A DNA stretch of 64,000 nt from Laribacter hongkongensis DSM 14985 (GCF_000423285.1 NZ_AUHR01000008.1:124001-188000), one strand, 5' to 3'; positions 47,116 to 56,976 are shown, counted from the first letter of the stretch. Notes: a model not told the origin generated them from the sequence alone. Translations and numbers: made by a program.

Positions 47116-47505
47116 TTACGGTGCTGCTTGCACCGGAATACCGGCGGGCAGTTCGATGATGCGGTTTTGCTCATCGACATGCACCAGACGCGGGCGATGC
47201 TCCAGTCGTTCCTGCTCGTCGAACCGGGCAAAAGTGGCAATGATCAGGATATCGCCGACGGCTGCGCGGCGGGCAGCCGAGCCATTGACCGAGATCATGC
47301 CGCTGCCCCGCTCGCCACGGATGGCGTAGGTGGCAAAGCGTTCGCCGTTGTTGACGTTCCAGATCTGGATTTCTTCGTATTCACAGATATCGGCCGCTTC
47401 GAGGAGATCCTCGTCAATGGCGCAGGAGCCGATGTAGTGAAGTTCGCACTGGGTCACATGGACCCGGTGCAGCTTGGATTTCAGTAGCGTGCGTTGCATG
47501 GTCAT
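47116..47505 (-). CDS. panD: Aspartate 1-decarboxylase precursor
   Basis: PanD (129 aa) makes beta-alanine for pantothenate. The self-cleavage site that yields the pyruvoyl cofactor is G26-S27 in [37 protein letters not shown] and [16 protein letters not shown] are the other conserved blocks. A second ATG two codons in (47499) may be the true start, judging by the E. coli protein. Part of a panB-panC-panD run on the minus strand. Confidence 0.95.
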   Translation of the reverse strand: MTMQRTLLKSKLHRVHVTQCELHYIGSCAIDEDLLEAADICEYEEIQIWNVNNGERFATYAIRGERGSGMISVNGSAARRAAVGDILIIATFARFDEQERLEHRPRLVHVDEQNRIIELPAGIPVQAAP

Positions 47506-47555
47506 TCAAAAGTTCAGATACATGACAGCGAAGCTCCCGCCTGGCGGGAGGCTGC

Positions 47556-48389
47556 TCAGCGGAAAATCTCGACGTTGTCGATCAGGCGCGTCTTGCCGAT
47601 CCGGGCTGCGGCCAGCACCACCAGTCGCTTTTCACCGGCGTGGGCCAGCTCCAGCGTGTCGGCCTGGCGGATTTCAACGTAGTCGACACGCCAGCCATGC
47701 TGCTCCAGCGTGGCCCGGGCATCCTGCTCCAGGCTGGCGTAATCGTTTTCACCGTCGATCAGGTTTTCCCGGATGCGCGAAAGCTCGCGGAACAGGCGTG
47801 GCGCCTCTTCACGCTCGCCGGCACTCAGGTAGCCGTTGCGCGAACTCAGCGCCAGTCCGTCAGCCGCCCGGCCGATGTCCACCGGCACTACTTTCACCGG
47901 CTGGTTCAGGTCGGCCACCATCGCCTGGATGATGTGCAGCTGCTGGAAATCCTTTTTGCCAAAGCAGGCCGCGTCCGGCTGGACGATGTTGAACAGCTTG
48001 GTCACTACCGTGGCCACCCCCCGGAAATGCCCCGGGCGAAAAGCCCCGCACAGTTCGTCCTGGATGTGCGGCGGCTCGACATTGAAGTCTTGCCGGATGC
48101 GGGGATAGAGCTCGCGCTCGTCCGGCAGGAACAGTGCATCCACGCCGGCTGCGGCCAGCTTGTCACGGTCGGCCTCGAAAGTGCGCGGGTAGCTGTCAAA
48201 GTCTTCGCCCTGACCAAACTGCAGGCGATTGACAAAAATGCTTACCACTACGCGCTCAGCCTGCTTTTTGGCTTCGCGCACCAGCGCGAGGTGCCCTTCA
48301 TGCAGGTTGCCCATGGTCGGAACCAGGGCTACACGGCCGGCCTTTTGCCGCCAGGACCGCATTTCTTCAATCGTGCGAATAATGTCCAT
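47556..48389 (-). CDS. panC: Pantoate--beta-alanine ligase
   Basis: PanC (277 aa) joins pantoate and beta-alanine with ATP. Motifs: [21 protein letters not shown] (HIGH-like), [37 protein letters not shown] and [10 protein letters not shown] (KMSKS-like). The segment [10 protein letters not shown] has Arg where many PanC proteins have Pro. The ATG at 48389 is chosen because it matches the family start; it follows the panB stop by 25 bases. Confidence 0.95.
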   Translation of the reverse strand: MDIIRTIEEMRSWRQKAGRVALVPTMGNLHEGHLALVREAKKQAERVVVSIFVNRLQFGQGEDFDSYPRTFEADRDKLAAAGVDALFLPDERELYPRIRQDFNVEPPHIQDELCGAFRPGHFRGVATVVTKLFNIVQPDAACFGKKDFQQLHIIQAMVADLNQPVKVVPVDIGRAADGLALSSRNGYLSAGEREEAPRLFRELSRIRENLIDGENDYASLEQDARATLEQHGWRVDYVEIRQADTLELAHAGEKRLVVLAAARIGKTRLIDNVEIFR

Positions 48390-48414
48390 GTCTAGGAATT
48401 CAGCTATCGGGAGT

Positions 48415-49206
48415 TCAGAACATGTGTTCCCGCGAAGGGAAACTGCCAGATTTGACGGCTTGTACATATGCCGTCACGGCGGCCGGGATGCTGCCCGCTT
48501 CCGCCATGAAATTCTTGACGAAACGGGCTTTCTTGCCCGGGAAAGCATCCAGCATATCGTGCAGTACCAGCACTTGACCATCCACATCCGCCCCGGCTCC
48601 GATGCCGATGGTGGGAATGTTCAGGTTACGGGTGATCGCACCGCCAAGGTCAGCCGGAATGCACTCCATCAGCACCAGGCTGGCACCGGCTTCTTCAAAC
48701 TGGCGCGCCTCGTTCAGCAGGCGTTCGGCATCGTCGGCCGTTTTGCCCTGCACGCGATAACCGCCAAACACATTGACGAACTGCGGGGTCAGGCCGATGT
48801 GGGCACATACCGGAATGGCACGCTCGGTCAGGAAACGCACGGTTTCCAGCATGTTGGCGCCCCCCTCCAGCTTGACCATGTGCGCACCTGCCTGCATCAG
48901 CAGGGCTGCATTGCGGAATGCCTGCTGCGGGCTTTCCTGATAGCTGGCAAACGGCATGTCCGCCAGCACCATGGCGTTGCGCGCACCACGGGACACACAA
49001 CGGGTGTGATACAGCATGTCATCCATGCTGACCGGCAGGGTTGAATCATGCCCTTGCACCACCATGCCGAGCGAGTCGCCAATCAGCAGGATTTCGACGC
49101 CACAGGCATCCAGCAGACTGGCAAAGCTGGCGTCATAACACGTCAGCATGGTGATTTTCTGCCCGTCTGCCTTCAAACGGGCCAGCGTACTTACGGTGAC
49201 TTTCAT
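48415..49206 (-). CDS. panB: 3-methyl-2-oxobutanoate hydroxymethyltransferase
   Basis: PanB (263 aa) makes ketopantoate from alpha-ketoisovalerate and methylene-THF. Motifs: [68 protein letters not shown] and IPTIGIGAG. The open frame reads further upstream, but the ATG at 49206 ([20 protein letters not shown]) matches the family. First gene of panBCD in this direction. Confidence 0.96.
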   Translation of the reverse strand: MKVTVSTLARLKADGQKITMLTCYDASFASLLDACGVEILLIGDSLGMVVQGHDSTLPVSMDDMLYHTRCVSRGARNAMVLADMPFASYQESPQQAFRNAALLMQAGAHMVKLEGGANMLETVRFLTERAIPVCAHIGLTPQFVNVFGGYRVQGKTADDAERLLNEARQFEEAGASLVLMECIPADLGGAITRNLNIPTIGIGAGADVDGQVLVLHDMLDAFPGKKARFVKNFMAEAGSIPAAVTAYVQAVKSGSFPSREHMF

Positions 49207-49456
49207 TGCAGGGAGGTTTCCACTTGCCGGCGGGACATCCCGCCTGGTTGGGGCTGCGGCGGCAGACGCCACAGCCTGTGACGGCAGATTGCCTTCGAGG
49301 GTGCATCGTTCCGCACGGGGAACAATCGAGGGATAAATGGGATTCACTGTGCAAAGGGAAGCAAAAGCAGGGCACAGGTTAATCTTCATGACACCTTGCT
49401 GCAATGCCTGCCGGGTCCGGCCAGCGATTAACGTTAGGTATTTTTACCCATCAGGG

Positions 49457-49939
49457 TCAACCGGCAAGCTTTTCGATGCCGTTGACCGGCAATCCGGCCA
49501 GACAGTCGGCCACCCGCCCGCACCCCGGAATCAGCAGGTCAGGAGCCACATCAGCCAGGGGCATCAGCACAAAAGTCCGCTCGTGCATGCGCGGATGCGG
49601 CAGCGTCAGCTCCGGCGTATCCAGTTGCACTTCGCCGTAGACCAGCAGGTCGAGGTCCAGCGTGCGCGGAGCATTGCGGAATGAACGTACACGGCCACCC
49701 TGCTCTTCCAGTTTTTGCAGCGCAGCCAGCAGCTCCTGCGGCGTCAGCCCGGTCTCCACCAAAGCAACAGCGTTAACAAAATCCGGCTGGTCGGCATAGC
49801 CTACCGGCGCCGTACGGTACAGCGGCGACCCGGCGAGCCAGCGCGTGTCCGGCAGCGCAGCCAGCGCCTGCATGGCGTCGCGCACGCTGGCCGCGGCATC
49901 TCCCAGATTGGCCCCCAGCGCAATGGCGGCCAGCGTCAT
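49457..49939 (-). CDS. folK: 2-amino-4-hydroxy-6-hydroxymethyldihydropteridine pyrophosphokinase
   Basis: FolK (160 aa) transfers pyrophosphate to the pterin in folate synthesis. Motifs: AIALGANLGDAAASVRDAMQAL, SPLYRTAPVGYADQPDFVNAVALVET, and the signature RTLDLDLLVYG with LPHPRMHERTFVLMPLADVAP. The start overlaps the pcnB stop by 4 bases, a pair often found together. 250 bases without a gene separate it from panB. Confidence 0.95.
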   Translation of the reverse strand: MTLAAIALGANLGDAAASVRDAMQALAALPDTRWLAGSPLYRTAPVGYADQPDFVNAVALVETGLTPQELLAALQKLEEQGGRVRSFRNAPRTLDLDLLVYGEVQLDTPELTLPHPRMHERTFVLMPLADVAPDLLIPGCGRVADCLAGLPVNGIEKLAG

Positions 49940-51288
49940 GCCTCGTTGTCCCCGGAAGCATCGGTACCCGGCGTTTTCCGGCGACGGCGACGACGCTTTT
50001 TGGCCGGACCTTCACGAGTTTCCCGTACCAGCATGCCGTTGCGGGCCTCACTGTCGGCGTACTGGAATTTTTCCCACCAGTGCGCCAGTTCCTGCGGCAC
50101 TTCCCCCACAGAGGCACGCAGGCACAGGAAGTCATACCCGGCCCGGAAGCGCGGCTGTTCCAGCAGCTTGAACGGCCGACTGCCACTGCGGTTTTCATAG
50201 CGCGGCTGCATGGACCAGATTTCACGCATGGTGATGAGGAAACGGCGCGGAATCGCCAGCCGGTCCACCAGCTTGGCCTCGACCACGTCCATGGCGTCAA
50301 AGAGTGCCGGCAAGGGTTTTTCGCCCGTATCCTGCCGCCGCTGCCACTCGGTCCGTACTTCACCCCACAACAGGGCAGCCAGCAAAAAGCCGTCGGAAAT
50401 GCCGCGACCATTCTTGAGCCGCTGGTCGGTCTGGTCCAGCGCCAGCTTCACGAAGGAACTGCCGTCCGGCTGGTCCAGCACGGCGTCCAGCAGCGGGAAA
50501 ATCCCCTTGTGCAGCCCTTCGGCGCGCAGGCGGGTCAGGCAGGCCCAGCTGGCTCCCGAATGCAGCATCTTGAGCATTTCGTCAAAGAGCCGGGCCTGGG
50601 CCACATCGCGCAGCAGCGGTGCCAGGTGGCTGATCGGCTTGCGCGTGCTTTCGTCGATGGAGAAACCCAGCTTGGCCGCCAGCCGCACGGCACGCAGCAT
50701 GCGCACCGGATCTTCCTTGTAGCGCTCGATCGGCTGCCCGATCATCACCAGCCGCCTGGCGGTCACATCACGCACGCCGTGGTGGTAGTCGTGGATGCTT
50801 TCGTCTGCCGGGTTGTAGTAAAGCGCATTGGCGGTAAAGTCGCGCCGGCGCGAATCGTCGGCCATGCTGCCGTAGCTGTTGTCCGAGATGATGCGGCCGG
50901 ATTCGGTGGTTTGCAGGTCGCGACCGTCACCACGGAAGGTGGTGACTTCGATGACCTCGTCACGCCCGAACACCACATGCACGATGCGGAAGCGGCGACC
51001 GATGATGCGCGAGCGGCGGAACAGCCGGTGGACTTCTTCCGGCGTGGCATTGGTGGCCACGTCAAAATCCTTCGGCTCGTGACCGATCAGCAGGTCGCGC
51101 ACGGCGCCGCCCACGACATAGGCCTCGAAACCGGCCTCCTGCAGGCGGCTGGTCACTTTCAGGGCAGACGGGCTGACCTGGTCGCGGCGCACGCCATGCT
51201 GGACAAAGGGGATAACCCGGGCACGGTTGTCGTGCCGGCGTGAGCGGGATGGAAGACGCAGTACGCGGCTGATGAGCTTGCGGATCAT
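49936..51288 (-). CDS. pcnB: Poly(A) polymerase I
   Basis: PcnB (450 aa) adds poly(A) tails that promote RNA decay. The nucleotidyltransferase core has YVVGGAVRDLLIGHEPKDFDVATNATPEEV and the poly(A)-polymerase signature RRRDFTANALYYNPADESIHDY with RYKEDPVRMLRAVRLAAKLGF. The C-terminal tail KKRRRRRRKTPGTD is strongly basic. I favour PcnB over CCA-adding enzyme because of the basic N- and C-termini and the folK linkage. It overlaps folK. Confidence 0.92.
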   Translation of the reverse strand: MIRKLISRVLRLPSRSRRHDNRARVIPFVQHGVRRDQVSPSALKVTSRLQEAGFEAYVVGGAVRDLLIGHEPKDFDVATNATPEEVHRLFRRSRIIGRRFRIVHVVFGRDEVIEVTTFRGDGRDLQTTESGRIISDNSYGSMADDSRRRDFTANALYYNPADESIHDYHHGVRDVTARRLVMIGQPIERYKEDPVRMLRAVRLAAKLGFSIDESTRKPISHLAPLLRDVAQARLFDEMLKMLHSGASWACLTRLRAEGLHKGIFPLLDAVLDQPDGSSFVKLALDQTDQRLKNGRGISDGFLLAALLWGEVRTEWQRRQDTGEKPLPALFDAMDVVEAKLVDRLAIPRRFLITMREIWSMQPRYENRSGSRPFKLLEQPRFRAGYDFLCLRASVGEVPQELAHWWEKFQYADSEARNGMLVRETREGPAKKRRRRRRKTPGTDASGDNEA

Positions 51289-51365
51289 GGATAGGCAGGT
51301 TGGCCGCCCGCCACCGGCTCAGGGTCGATGGCAAACAGCAGTCATAACGGCAGAAAAGGCGGGGA

Positions 51366-53702
51366 TTATACCGTCAACTCCTGCTCTTGCACGGTCCGGG
51401 CAGCGGGATGGGTGGACGGCAGGGTAAAACCGAAGACCGAGCCCCCCTGATGGCCGGGCCGGTAATCGAAGCGGCCGTGGTGGTGTTCGATGATCGAACG
51501 GCAGATGTTCAGCCCGATTCCCATCCCTTCGGCCTTCGTCGTGAAAAAGGGCGTAAACAGCTCGCTCACCCGCTCAGGCGGAATGCCCGGCCCGTTGTCC
51601 GCCACCTGCACCTCGACACCGCCCTCGGCGGTCGGACGCGTCAGGATATGCAGCTGCGGCGCCACGATTGCGGCGTCGCGCATGGCCTCCACCGCGTTGT
51701 TGACCAGATTGAGCAGCACCTGCTCGATCATGACCCGGTCCATGTCGACCTGCGGACAATGCATATCGAGGTCGGTGTGCAAGAGGATGTGGTTCTGCCG
51801 CATGACCGGCAGTGCCAGTGTCAGTACGGAATCGACAATCTGGTTGATGTCGCAGCGCGAAAGCTGCGGCGAATGCTTTTTCACGAAACCGCGGATGCCG
51901 TGGATGATCGCGCCGGCCCGTCGCGCCTGACTGGCGATCCGCTCCAGCGGCACCCGGATCTGCCCGATGTCCTGTACGGCACCTGCAGACTGCAGGCGAC
52001 GCTCGCACGCAGCTGCATAGGTGGCAATGGCCGCCAGCGGCTGGTTGAGCTCGTGTGCCAGCGTGGATGCCATCTCCCCCATCGTCACCAGCCGCGCCGT
52101 GGCCTGCAGCTTTTCGACATGCAGCCGTTCGCGCTCGGCCAGCCGGACCGATTCGGTCATGTCGGTATAGATGCCGAGCCAGACCGCTTCGCCGTCCACC
52201 CATTCGATCTGCCGGCGATGGATCTGGTACACCCGGCTGGAACCGGCAAAGCTCAGCTGGCAATCCAGAACCGGGCTTTGCACATCAGTATCCGGCGGCC
52301 ACGGCAATACCACGCAGAACGGGTTTTCCGGACCGCCGATCATGTTTTCTTCAAATGCCCGGTTGGAAAACAGCAGCTGCCGGTCACTGCACCGGCTGAC
52401 GCACACCGGCGCATCCAGCCCGTTGAGCACGGTAGCCAGCCGCTCCTGCGCTGCCGCCACCGCCAGCCGCCGTCGCCGGTGCTCGGTAATGTCATAAAAG
52501 CTGGCCAGCCAGCCCTGCTGGTGGCCGGCGCCGTCGCGCAATGGCGTCACATACAGCCGCACGTCAAACCGCACACCGTCGGTACGCTGGAACACCAGCT
52601 CGAAGCCGAGTGGCGGAATCTCGCCGCGCCGCACCCCGTCAAGCAGGTCGTCCAGCTCGGCATGCCGCTCCTGCGGCCAGAAACTGTAGGGCGGCCGCTG
52701 CCCGATCAGGCAGGATTCTTCCACACCCAGCATGTCGCAAAATGCCCGGTTGACCCGCCGGATACAGCCGTCGGCATCAATGGCGATCAGACCGTTTTTC
52801 ATCGAGTTTTCAATCGAAGCCCGCAGCGCGGTTTCGCGCTGGAGCGCCTGCTCGGCGCTGGCACGCTGGCGGATGTACTGGCGGATCTTCCACAGGCTGC
52901 CGATCAGCAGCAGCACCAGCAGCACCAGCACGGACACCAGCACCGGCAGGGCAATGCCAAGGCCGCTGCGGTAAGAGGTGGCCTTCAGGCGCAACCCGTG
53001 CCCGGGCGGAGTGAATTCGATCTCGTGCGACAGCACGCTGACCCGCCCGACGACATTAAACTTGCTGGCGATCAGGCTGCCCCCCAGGTCCACCACGCTG
53101 ATCTGGTACTTCTGGGCTATCCACCACGGCACATGGTGATACAGCACCTGGTTGAGCTGGTAGGTCAGCTGCACCACCCCGAGGAAGCGCCCGTTGTCGA
53201 ATACCGGCGCCATCATGTCGACCAGCGGCTGGCCGTCATTGCCGGGATGAACGGTGCTGTAGGCCGGTGCCGCCAGCCGGCGGGCCGTATCGAGCAGCTC
53301 CAGCGGCTGGTAGTTGCCGGCACCGGGATTGGGCTCGGGCACATCGCCATAACGGCCGGCAAACCAGAGGACATCACCATCAGGATTGCGCAGCTCAATG
53401 GCCAGAAGCTCCGGGTTTTCCCGCAAGAGCAGACGCGCAGCATCCTGGAAGCGGCCGGTATCCATGCGGCCGCGGGCGTAATCGGCCCCGTGCGTGGCCG
53501 ACCATTCCTCCATGGACTGGAAGCGCTGGCGCAGCGTCTGCTCCAGCCACAGGATGTCCTGGATCAACGTGTCCTGACGCTCGTCACGCCAGTCTTTCCA
53601 GACCAGTTGCGCCAGCATGACCAGCACCACCACCAGCACGATCAGGGCGCTGATCGGCAGCCATACCAGATTGCGCCCGGCCTTGTTGCTTTCCCGTTTC
53701 AC
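51366..53702 (-). CDS. dctS: DctS-like sensor histidine kinase
   Basis: A 778-residue membrane kinase. N-terminal helix (about residues 13-35), a periplasmic sensing domain (about 36-250) with a Cache-like pattern, a second helix (about 251-276), then two PAS domains (from about 295 and 415). The kinase core follows: H550 in STLAHELNQPLAAIATYAAACERRL, N-box LLNLVNNAVEAM, DNGPGIPPERVSELFTPFF and GMGIGLNICRSIIEHHHG. It is divergent from dctPQM, so C4-dicarboxylate sensing is the likely role. Its expected DctR-type response regulator gene is not next to it in this window. Confidence 0.85.
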   Translation of the reverse strand: MKRESNKAGRNLVWLPISALIVLVVVLVMLAQLVWKDWRDERQDTLIQDILWLEQTLRQRFQSMEEWSATHGADYARGRMDTGRFQDAARLLLRENPELLAIELRNPDGDVLWFAGRYGDVPEPNPGAGNYQPLELLDTARRLAAPAYSTVHPGNDGQPLVDMMAPVFDNGRFLGVVQLTYQLNQVLYHHVPWWIAQKYQISVVDLGGSLIASKFNVVGRVSVLSHEIEFTPPGHGLRLKATSYRSGLGIALPVLVSVLVLLVLLLIGSLWKIRQYIRQRASAEQALQRETALRASIENSMKNGLIAIDADGCIRRVNRAFCDMLGVEESCLIGQRPPYSFWPQERHAELDDLLDGVRRGEIPPLGFELVFQRTDGVRFDVRLYVTPLRDGAGHQQGWLASFYDITEHRRRRLAVAAAQERLATVLNGLDAPVCVSRCSDRQLLFSNRAFEENMIGGPENPFCVVLPWPPDTDVQSPVLDCQLSFAGSSRVYQIHRRQIEWVDGEAVWLGIYTDMTESVRLAERERLHVEKLQATARLVTMGEMASTLAHELNQPLAAIATYAAACERRLQSAGAVQDIGQIRVPLERIASQARRAGAIIHGIRGFVKKHSPQLSRCDINQIVDSVLTLALPVMRQNHILLHTDLDMHCPQVDMDRVMIEQVLLNLVNNAVEAMRDAAIVAPQLHILTRPTAEGGVEVQVADNGPGIPPERVSELFTPFFTTKAEGMGIGLNICRSIIEHHHGRFDYRPGHQGGSVFGFTLPSTHPAARTVQEQELTV

Positions 53703-53770
53703 CGCATGCCCCAGCTGACAACCTGCGCATTGTAACCGGAGCGGCGTTACTCCTCCGTGATTAACGAATT

Positions 53771-53788
53771 ATTAGGGAATTCCCTAAT
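53771..53788. promoter_or_regulatory. 18-base perfect palindrome between dctS and dctP, candidate operator
   Basis: ATTAGGGAATTCCCTAAT is an exact dyad, 90 bases before the dctP ATG and 69 bases before the dctS start. It is AT-ended and centred on GAATTC, unlike its surroundings. A regulator of dctPQM is the obvious candidate to bind it. No transcript terminator features accompany it. Confidence 0.55.
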
Positions 53789-53877
53789 GGATTTTTTATG
53801 CCCTTCAATTAATGTGCGCACGGGAACGGCCCCATTCGATTCAAACAAAGACAAGTCCGTCTGCAAAGGAGCTTCAC

Positions 53878-54885
53878 ATGCAACTCAAGCGCACCCTGCT
53901 TGCCGCCTCGATCGCTGTCGGTCTCGGCCTGTCGCCGCTGGCCCAGGCCGCCGGTGAAATCGTCATCAAGTTCAGCCACGTCGTTGCTGCCGACACCCCC
54001 AAGGGCAAGGCTGCCGAGTACTTCAAGAAACTTGCCGAAGAACGGACCAAGGGCAAGGTGAAAGTGCAGGTTTACCCGAACAGCCAGCTCTACAAAGACA
54101 AGGAAGAACTGGAAGCCCTGCAACTGGGCGCCGTGCAGATGCTGGCGCCGAGCCTTGCCAAGTTCGGCCCGCTGGGCGTGAAAGAATTCGAAGTGTTTGA
54201 CCTGCCCTTCATCTTTGACGACTACAACGACCTGCACAAAGTGACCCAGGGCCCGGTCGGCCAGCAACTGCTGGCCAAGCTGGAACCCAAGGGCATCAAG
54301 GGCCTGGCCTTCTGGGACAACGGTTTCAAGTCATTCTCGGCCAATACCCCCATCAAGACCCCGGCCGACCTGCGTGGCAAGAAGCTGCGCATCCAGTCGT
54401 CCAAGGTGCTGGAAGAAGAGGTCCGCGCACTGGGTGCCCTGCCGCAGGTGATGGCATTCTCCGAGGTGTACCAGGCGCTCCAGACCGGTGTGGTCGATGG
54501 CACCGAAAACCCGCCGTCGAACTTCTACACCCAGAAAATGCACGAGGTGCAAAAGCACCTGAGCACGACCAACCACGGTTATCTCGGCTATGCCGTGATC
54601 GTGAACAAGAAGTTCTGGGACGGCCTGCCGGCTGACGTACGCACCCAGCTCGATGGCGCCATGAAGGATGCCACCAGGTACGCCAACGACATCGCGGCCA
54701 AGGAAAACGCCAACGATCTCGAAAGCGTGCGCAAGTCCGGCAAGACGCAGATCTACAACCCGACCCCGGCCGAACGCGCTGCCTTCAAGAAGGCACTGGT
54801 TCCGGTGCACGCCAAGATGGCCGACCGCATCGGCGGCAACGTCATCCAGGCGGTATACAAGGAAACCGGCTTCACGCCGAACTGA
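53878..54885 (+). CDS. dctP: TRAP transporter C4-dicarboxylate-binding protein DctP
   Basis: DctP (335 aa) is the periplasmic solute receptor. The ATG at 53878 has AAGGAG 7 bases upstream and a signal peptide QLKRTLLAASIAVGLGLSPLAQA. The mature part begins GEIVIKFSHVVAADTPKGKAA and has VQVYPNSQLYKDKEELEALQLG and GKKLRIQSSKVLEEEVRALGALPQVMAFSEVYQALQTGVVDGTENPPSNFYTQK. The R in RIQSS is the carboxylate-binding arginine in this family. First gene of dctPQM. Confidence 0.95.
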   Translation: MQLKRTLLAASIAVGLGLSPLAQAAGEIVIKFSHVVAADTPKGKAAEYFKKLAEERTKGKVKVQVYPNSQLYKDKEELEALQLGAVQMLAPSLAKFGPLGVKEFEVFDLPFIFDDYNDLHKVTQGPVGQQLLAKLEPKGIKGLAFWDNGFKSFSANTPIKTPADLRGKKLRIQSSKVLEEEVRALGALPQVMAFSEVYQALQTGVVDGTENPPSNFYTQKMHEVQKHLSTTNHGYLGYAVIVNKKFWDGLPADVRTQLDGAMKDATRYANDIAAKENANDLESVRKSGKTQIYNPTPAERAAFKKALVPVHAKMADRIGGNVIQAVYKETGFTPN

Positions 54886-54904
54886 TCATCCTGCCTGACC
54901 CGTA

Positions 54905-54931
54905 CTGCCCGGCAACCGGTTTGCCGGGCAG
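54905..54931 (+). other. Intercistronic stem-loop between dctP and dctQ
   Basis: CTGCCCGGCAA (54905-54915), loop CCGGT, TTGCCGGGCAG (54921-54931) form an 11-base perfect stem 20 bases after dctP, with no clean T tract. Such structures commonly protect the 3' end of receptor mRNA and lower expression of the membrane genes; a partial terminator is also possible. Confidence 0.6.
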
Positions 54932-55018
54932 CCTGCGGGTTTCTTCATGCCGTGCCCAGGGCACCGGCAGGGTTTTGTGCGCGCCGCCACCGGCCGCACA
55001 CACATTCGACTATCCACC

Positions 55019-55669
55019 ATGCTGAAATTTCTCGATCACCTCGAAGAGTGGCTGATCGCGGCGCTGATGGGCGCTGCCACGCTACTGATCTTCGTCTCGG
55101 TCCTGCACCGCTACGGCGCCAGCACCGAACTGCTCAACCCCTGGCTGGCCCCGATCAACATGAGTTGGGCGCAGGAACTGTGCATTTACATGTTTGTCTG
55201 GATGGCCAAGTTCGGCGCAGCCTACGGGGTGCGTACCGGCATCCACGTCGGCGTGGACGTGCTGATCAACAAGCTCGACACCCGTAACCGCAACCGCTTC
55301 ATCGTGTTCGGCCTGCTGGCCGGCGCCGTGTTTACCGCCACGGTCGGTTCGCTGGGCGCCAATTTCGTCTGGCACATGTCCCTGACCGACCAGACCTCGC
55401 CCGACCTCGAACTGCCGATGTGGCTGGTCTACCTCGCCATTCCGCTGGGTTCTTACCTGATGTGCTTCCGCTTCATCCAGGTGATGGTGAACTTCGTGCG
55501 TACCGGCGAGCTGCCGCACCACGACCACAGCCATGTCGAAGGCATGGAAGACGAGACCTATTCCGTCGGCGAAGCGATGGAAATCGGCGAGGAAATCTCT
55601 CATGTCCAGCGCGGCATGGGCGATGCCGAATGGGAAGACAAGCAGCGCAAGAAGGGCAAGGGAGACTGA
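55019..55669 (+). CDS. dctQ: TRAP transporter small permease DctQ
   Basis: DctQ (216 aa) is the four-helix small membrane subunit. The ATG at 55019 gives LKFLDHLEEWLIAALMGAATLLIFVSVLHRY and the typical SWAQELCIYMFVWMAKFGAAYGVRTGIHVGVD. The last 50 residues (HHDHSHVEGMEDETYSVGEAMEIGEE and on) form a His-containing acidic cytoplasmic tail. dctM starts 3 bases after the stop. The 133-base gap from dctP holds a stem-loop. Confidence 0.92.
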   Translation: MLKFLDHLEEWLIAALMGAATLLIFVSVLHRYGASTELLNPWLAPINMSWAQELCIYMFVWMAKFGAAYGVRTGIHVGVDVLINKLDTRNRNRFIVFGLLAGAVFTATVGSLGANFVWHMSLTDQTSPDLELPMWLVYLAIPLGSYLMCFRFIQVMVNFVRTGELPHHDHSHVEGMEDETYSVGEAMEIGEEISHVQRGMGDAEWEDKQRKKGKGD

Positions 55670-55672
55670 TCC

Positions 55673-56956
55673 ATGAGTGCACTGATCATTTTTGGACTGC
55701 TGGTCCTCCTGATGCTCACCGGCATGCCGATTTCGATTTCCCTCGGCCTGACCGTGCTGACGTTCCTGTTCACCATGACCGATGTGCCCATCGCCTCGGT
55801 GGCACTCAAGCTCTTCACCGGCATCGAGAAGTTCGAAATCATGGCGATTCCGTTCTTCATCCTCGCCGGCAACTTCCTGACCCACGGCGGCGTGGCCCGG
55901 CGCATGATCAATTTCGCCACGGCAATGGTCGGCCACTGGCACGGCGGTCTGGGCCTGGCTGGCGTGATGGCCTGCGCCCTCTTTGCTGCCGTATCGGGCT
56001 CCAGCCCGGCCACCGTGGTGGCCATCGGCTCGATCCTGCTGCCAGCCATGATCAAGCAAGGTTTCCCCGACCGCTTCGGCGCAGGCGTCATCACCACCTC
56101 CGGTGCACTGGGCATCCTGATTCCGCCTTCGATCGTGATGGTGATGTACTCGGTTGCCACCAACACGTCGGTCGGACAGCTTTTCATGGCCGGGGTGATT
56201 CCGGGCCTGATGCTGGCAGGTTTCCTTGGCTTCACCACCTGGTGGCGCGCCCGCAAGAACAACTACCCGCGCATGCCCAAGGCATCGTTCATGGAGCGCT
56301 GGAAAGCCTTCCGTGAATCGGTCTGGGGCCTGCTGCTGATCGTGGTGGTGATCGGCGGCATCTACACCGGTATTTTCACGCCGACCGAAGCCGCGGCAAT
56401 GAGCGCGGTGTACGCCTTCCTGGTGGCCGTGTTCGTCTACAAGGACATGAACCTGCGGCAGATTCCGAAGATCCTGCTCGATTCGGCCAACATGTCGGCC
56501 ATGCTGCTCTACATCATCACCAATGCCGTGCTGTTCTCGTTCCTGATGACCAGCGAGCAGATTCCGCAGACGATGGCGGAATGGATGGTGGGTCAGGGCA
56601 TGGGACCGATCCTGTTCCTGCTGATGGTCAACGTGCTGCTGCTCCTGGCCGGCAACGTGATGGAACCGTCGTCGATCGTACTGATCTTTGCTCCGATCCT
56701 GTTCCCGATGGCCATGCATCTGGGCATTGACCCGGTGCACTTCGGCATCCTGATCGTGGTCAACATGGAAGTCGGCATGTGCCACCCGCCGGTGGGCCTG
56801 AACCTCTACGTTGCCTCGGGCATCACCAAGATGGGCATTACCGAGCTGACCAAGGCCGTCTGGCCGTGGCTGCTCACCATGCTGGTCTTCCTGGCCCTGG
56901 TGACCTACGTTCCGGCCATCTCGCTGTGGCTGCCGCGCACGCTGGGCATGATGTAA
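55673..56956 (+). CDS. dctM: TRAP transporter large permease DctM
   Basis: DctM (427 aa) is the main transport subunit with about 12 helices. The start MSALIIFGLLVLLMLTGMPISISLG, then FFILAGNFLTHGGVARRMINFA and ALFAAVSGSSPATVVAIGSILLPAM, LLLLAGNVMEPSSIVLIFAPILFP and GMCHPPVGLNLYVASGI are the DctM hallmarks. It completes dctPQM and is followed by a strong terminator. Confidence 0.95.
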   Translation: MSALIIFGLLVLLMLTGMPISISLGLTVLTFLFTMTDVPIASVALKLFTGIEKFEIMAIPFFILAGNFLTHGGVARRMINFATAMVGHWHGGLGLAGVMACALFAAVSGSSPATVVAIGSILLPAMIKQGFPDRFGAGVITTSGALGILIPPSIVMVMYSVATNTSVGQLFMAGVIPGLMLAGFLGFTTWWRARKNNYPRMPKASFMERWKAFRESVWGLLLIVVVIGGIYTGIFTPTEAAAMSAVYAFLVAVFVYKDMNLRQIPKILLDSANMSAMLLYIITNAVLFSFLMTSEQIPQTMAEWMVGQGMGPILFLLMVNVLLLLAGNVMEPSSIVLIFAPILFPMAMHLGIDPVHFGILIVVNMEVGMCHPPVGLNLYVASGITKMGITELTKAVWPWLLTMLVFLALVTYVPAISLWLPRTLGMM

Positions 56957-56976
56957 GCATCATCATTCCTGCCCTG

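Noticed and set aside
51387-53735. 782-residue open frame on the plus strand opposite the DctS-like kinase
   Set aside because: Antisense shadow of a GC-rich gene; the minus strand encodes a complete kinase.
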